From contig NZWA01000025.1 in the NCBI GenBank assembly GCA_002697505.1, positions 1-9,486 of the forward strand: a DNA stretch of 9,486 nt, given 5' to 3'. Under the pieces are notes generated by a model that saw nothing but the letters and a program-made list of their open reading frames with translations, did no database searches and was not told the origin of the DNA. Within the stretch, counting starts at the first letter, position 1. Each line of letters starts with the position of its first letter. The DNA comes from Flavobacteriales bacterium. Its GTDB lineage: Bacteria > Bacteroidota > Bacteroidia > Flavobacteriales > BACL11. The position numbers and the translations under genes were made by a program. Of the stretch, positions 7,528 to 9,486 are shown piece after piece.

Positions 7528-7608
7528 ACCACCATCGCATTTTTTTGAAGTAGAGCACGACACTAAAAAAAAACTTGATAGGAAAATAAGAATCAATACT
7601 TTTTTCAT
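7501..7608 (-). CDS. Very small lipoprotein (35 residues), coupled to the T9SS beta-propeller gene
   Basis: A 36-codon frame with ATG at 7608-7606 and TAA at 7503-7501. Residues 1-17 are a lipoprotein signal peptide (MKKVLILIFLSSFFLVS) ending in the lipobox LVSC with lipidated C18. The mature part is only 18 residues, contains a second cysteine (C24 in KKCDGG) and ends in the basic tail GGKKIKTNMW. Its ATG overlaps the TGA of the upstream beta-propeller gene in an ATGA arrangement, the usual sign of translational coupling. Together with the full signal peptide and lipobox this argues for a real gene. The residues after C18 are not acidic, so it lacks the known surface-export signal of Bacteroidota lipoproteins and probably faces the periplasm. 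I do not recognise a named family. Three A/T homopolymer runs fall in the frame, so one sequencing indel could alter it. Confidence 0.7.
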   Translation of the reverse strand: MKKVLILIFLSSFFLVSCSTSKKCDGGKKIKTNMW

Positions 7609-9486
7609 TTCTTTATTATTTGTTTTGTGTATATACTTCCATCTAATTCCAAACTTACAAAATATATACCACTTCTAAAGCTATTTAAATTAACCTCTTG
7701 GATGTTTTTACCAAAGTTGGCATTTATTTTTTCTTTCTTAAATAATAACTTTCCATTTTCATTAAAAATTAACAAATTATATAAGCAGCTTTTTTGTAAA
7801 TTAAAAGTAATATTTATATTTTCTGAAGTTGGATTTGGATATAAATTAATATTTAATTTATCATGAAAATCATTAGTAGATGATAATATATCATTTGCAG
7901 AATTTATGTTTGTTTGATATATTCCATTACCATGCGTTGCAACAACAAGCAAACCATCGTTCTGCCTGTAGGTTAAATATTCAACAACTACAGAACCAAT
8001 CGTATTACTTGCAATTTGCTTCCAGATTGTGTTTTCTCCATCCAATTTAGAGGTTCCAAAAAGACCAACAGATGTTCCAACAAGATATAAAGTATCATTT
8101 GCAAGAGGAATGATTTCTGCTGTTCTACAAGATGGTCCATTTCCTGAACCACTTGCATTTTGCTCTAAATTACCTGCAATTTTCGTCCAATTTTGACCAC
8201 CATCTAAACTATGAAATAATGAGTAAACAGAATAATTTGAATATACTACTATAATTTCTTCTGCATTGTCAGGGTTAATAGCTATATCATAACAGTATGA
8301 ATTCATTCCTGTTAGAATGTTTGGGAGTTTAACTATTGAAGGGTCACCAACATTAGCGTTATCAATTCTATAAATATATTTATTTTGGGTACCCAAGTAA
8401 ACAATGTTTGGAGGATTTTTAGAAGTTTCAATTACAGAAATTTTATAATTAGGATTTAATAGTGAATCGCTAAAAATTTCCCAGCCTAAATCTGATTTTG
8501 CATGAGAATTATTATATGGTATATTGGAAATTGAATTATTTCTCCAAAGTTTATTTTTAGCAGCTAAATAAATAATATCTGAATTTTTATCCATAGCCAT
8601 TGGATTTATAAACATATAATCATTACTATCAATTGATAATGGATCCATTCTGTTAAAAGCTAATCTGTTTGCATTAGTATCTAATTTCATTTTATACATA
8701 ACACCTCTTTGAATTGTTAAATAAAAATCTTCTTCATTGTTTGCAATACCACCAAAAGCACCATCACCATTAAACGGCATTGACCATGAAGAAGTAATAT
8801 TATCATTAAATGTTATAAAATTCCCATTATCCTGAAAACCTCCATGCATAACTTGAGAATTTGGATTTCTACTAATTGTTACGGCATATAATTGTGATGT
8901 GTAATATCCATTATTTAGTGATTCCCACTTAACTGTATCTTTAAAGGTATCAAATGATTTGTATACCCCACCGTCTGTTGCAGATAAAATTACTTTATTG
9001 TCGGATGGTAAAAAAAGTAAATCATGTTGATCGTGATGATGATTTTCATATACTCCCCAATTTCCATCTCCTTCACTAGAACCAACTCTATAACCTCCTA
9101 TAATTGATGTGTTATTTGGAGTTGTAAAACCATCTGTAGATCTCCATAGATTTGTACCACCGATATAAACTAAAGCTGGATCACTTGGGTGAACCTTAAC
9201 CATTAAATCATAACCTCCTTGAGCATTAAAATTATCAAAACTAGTGTTCTGATTTGCTGGAATATTTAAAGATAAATCAATCCAACTGTTTGAACTAGCA
9301 TTGTATTTCCACAAAGATGTCCAAGTTACTCCATTAAAAAAAACATCTGTTCTTTGACCATAATTGTCTGTTTCTGCAGCTAGAAAATAAACTTCATCTT
9401 CATTTGAAGGGTTAATTCCTATTGCAATTCTTCCATATACTGGGGTGAATAAAGAATCTGTTATATTTTGCCAATTTTTTCCATCA
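7605..9486 (-). CDS. Secreted sortilin-like beta-propeller protein with T9SS C-terminal sorting domain (5' end outside window)
   Basis: The frame is open to the right edge (first full codon at 9485), giving 626 visible residues. A TTG at 9314 lies within continuous coding sequence and is not the start. Sortilin/VPS10-like propeller repeats show Asp-box-like turns: DGKNW (1-5), STDG (116-119), ATDGGVYKS (169-177), SLDGGQNW (426-433) and ATHGNGIY (516-523). A histidine cluster, NHHHDQHDLLFLP (148-160), precedes the ATDGGVY repeat and is typical of such propellers. Residues about 546-626 form a T9SS type A sorting domain: NLYPNPTSENI, then LLIFNENGKLL, ending SGIYFVSLELDGSIYTKQIIKK-like beta strands. 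The protein would be exported by Sec, then moved across the outer membrane by the T9SS and anchored or released. The signal peptide must lie outside the window. Its TGA overlaps the ATG of the small lipoprotein gene. The ligand or substrate is unknown. Confidence 0.9.
   Translation of the reverse strand, partial: DGKNWQNITDSLFTPVYGRIAIGINPSNEDEVYFLAAETDNYGQRTDVFFNGVTWTSLWKYNASSNSWIDLSLNIPANQNTSFDNFNAQGGYDLMVKVHPSDPALVYIGGTNLWRSTDGFTTPNNTSIIGGYRVGSSEGDGNWGVYENHHHDQHDLLFLPSDNKVILSATDGGVYKSFDTFKDTVKWESLNNGYYTSQLYAVTISRNPNSQVMHGGFQDNGNFITFNDNITSSWSMPFNGDGAFGGIANNEEDFYLTIQRGVMYKMKLDTNANRLAFNRMDPLSIDSNDYMFINPMAMDKNSDIIYLAAKNKLWRNNSISNIPYNNSHAKSDLGWEIFSDSLLNPNYKISVIETSKNPPNIVYLGTQNKYIYRIDNANVGDPSIVKLPNILTGMNSYCYDIAINPDNAEEIIVVYSNYSVYSLFHSLDGGQNWTKIAGNLEQNASGSGNGPSCRTAEIIPLANDTLYLVGTSVGLFGTSKLDGENTIWKQIASNTIGSVVVEYLTYRQNDGLLVVATHGNGIYQTNINSANDILSSTNDFHDKLNINLYPNPTSENINITFNLQKSCLYNLLIFNENGKLLFKKEKINANFGKNIQEVNLNSFRSGIYFVSLELDGSIYTKQIIKK

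Noticed and set aside
7627..7866. Plus-strand open frame of 79 codons
   Set aside because: Antisense to the T9SS sorting domain; no motif of its own.
9312..9314. TTG as the start of the beta-propeller gene
   Set aside because: The frame stays open for 57 more codons to the window edge and those codons carry propeller-like sequence (DGKNW, then GINPSNEDEVYF), so the real start is beyond 9486.
1..9486. A novel multi-gene defence, mobile or biosynthetic system
   Set aside because: Nearly all genes belong to known housekeeping or envelope families, and I see no transposase, integrase, nuclease, toxin pair, tandem repeat array or biosynthetic enzyme set. The only unrecognised gene is the 35-residue lipoprotein.

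Overview
The window reads as a compact, AT-rich piece of a Bacteroidota chromosome (GC roughly 30% by eye). Three things point to that phylum. A secreted beta-propeller protein ends in a type IX secretion (T9SS) sorting domain. The valS/DUF1573 intergenic region holds a promoter matching the Bacteroidota pattern TTTG-N19-TAnnTTTG. The LolC/E-like permease, cystathionine beta-synthase, aminotransferase and DUF1573 proteins all look like their Bacteroidota versions. The short gaps between genes suggest a streamlined, perhaps aquatic, genome; that last point is inference.

Layout from left to right. A minus-strand pair holds a LolC/E-type (FtsX/MacB-like) permease (607-1830), followed 18 bp downstream by a cystathionine beta-synthase-like gene that runs off the left edge (588 to 1). 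Head-to-head with the permease, only 1 bp away, is a plus-strand NamZ/DUF1343 exo-N-acetylmuramidase (1832-2977). It meets tail-to-tail, 6 bp apart, a minus-strand class I/II aminotransferase (2984-4183), which lies downstream of a secreted DUF1573 protein (4247-4771). A 113-bp divergent region separates DUF1573 from plus-strand valS (4885-7497), which starts at TTG. Three bases beyond the valS stop, the minus strand carries a 35-residue lipoprotein gene (7501-7608). Its ATG overlaps the TGA of a large secreted beta-propeller/T9SS protein (7605 to 9486) whose 5' end lies beyond the right edge.

Most of the window is housekeeping or cell-envelope function: translation (valS), amino-acid and sulfur metabolism (aminotransferase, cystathionine beta-synthase), lipoprotein or envelope transport (permease), peptidoglycan turnover (NamZ), and secreted proteins (DUF1573, beta-propeller). 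The genes do not form one pathway. I see no tRNA, rRNA, CRISPR array, insertion sequence or phage gene, no gene-free stretch over about 115 bp, and no clear undescribed system. The most notable items are the tiny lipoprotein coupled by a 4-nt overlap to the T9SS protein, the head-to-head starts with no intergenic space, and TAnnTTTG promoter-like boxes lying directly against, or across, several start codons.
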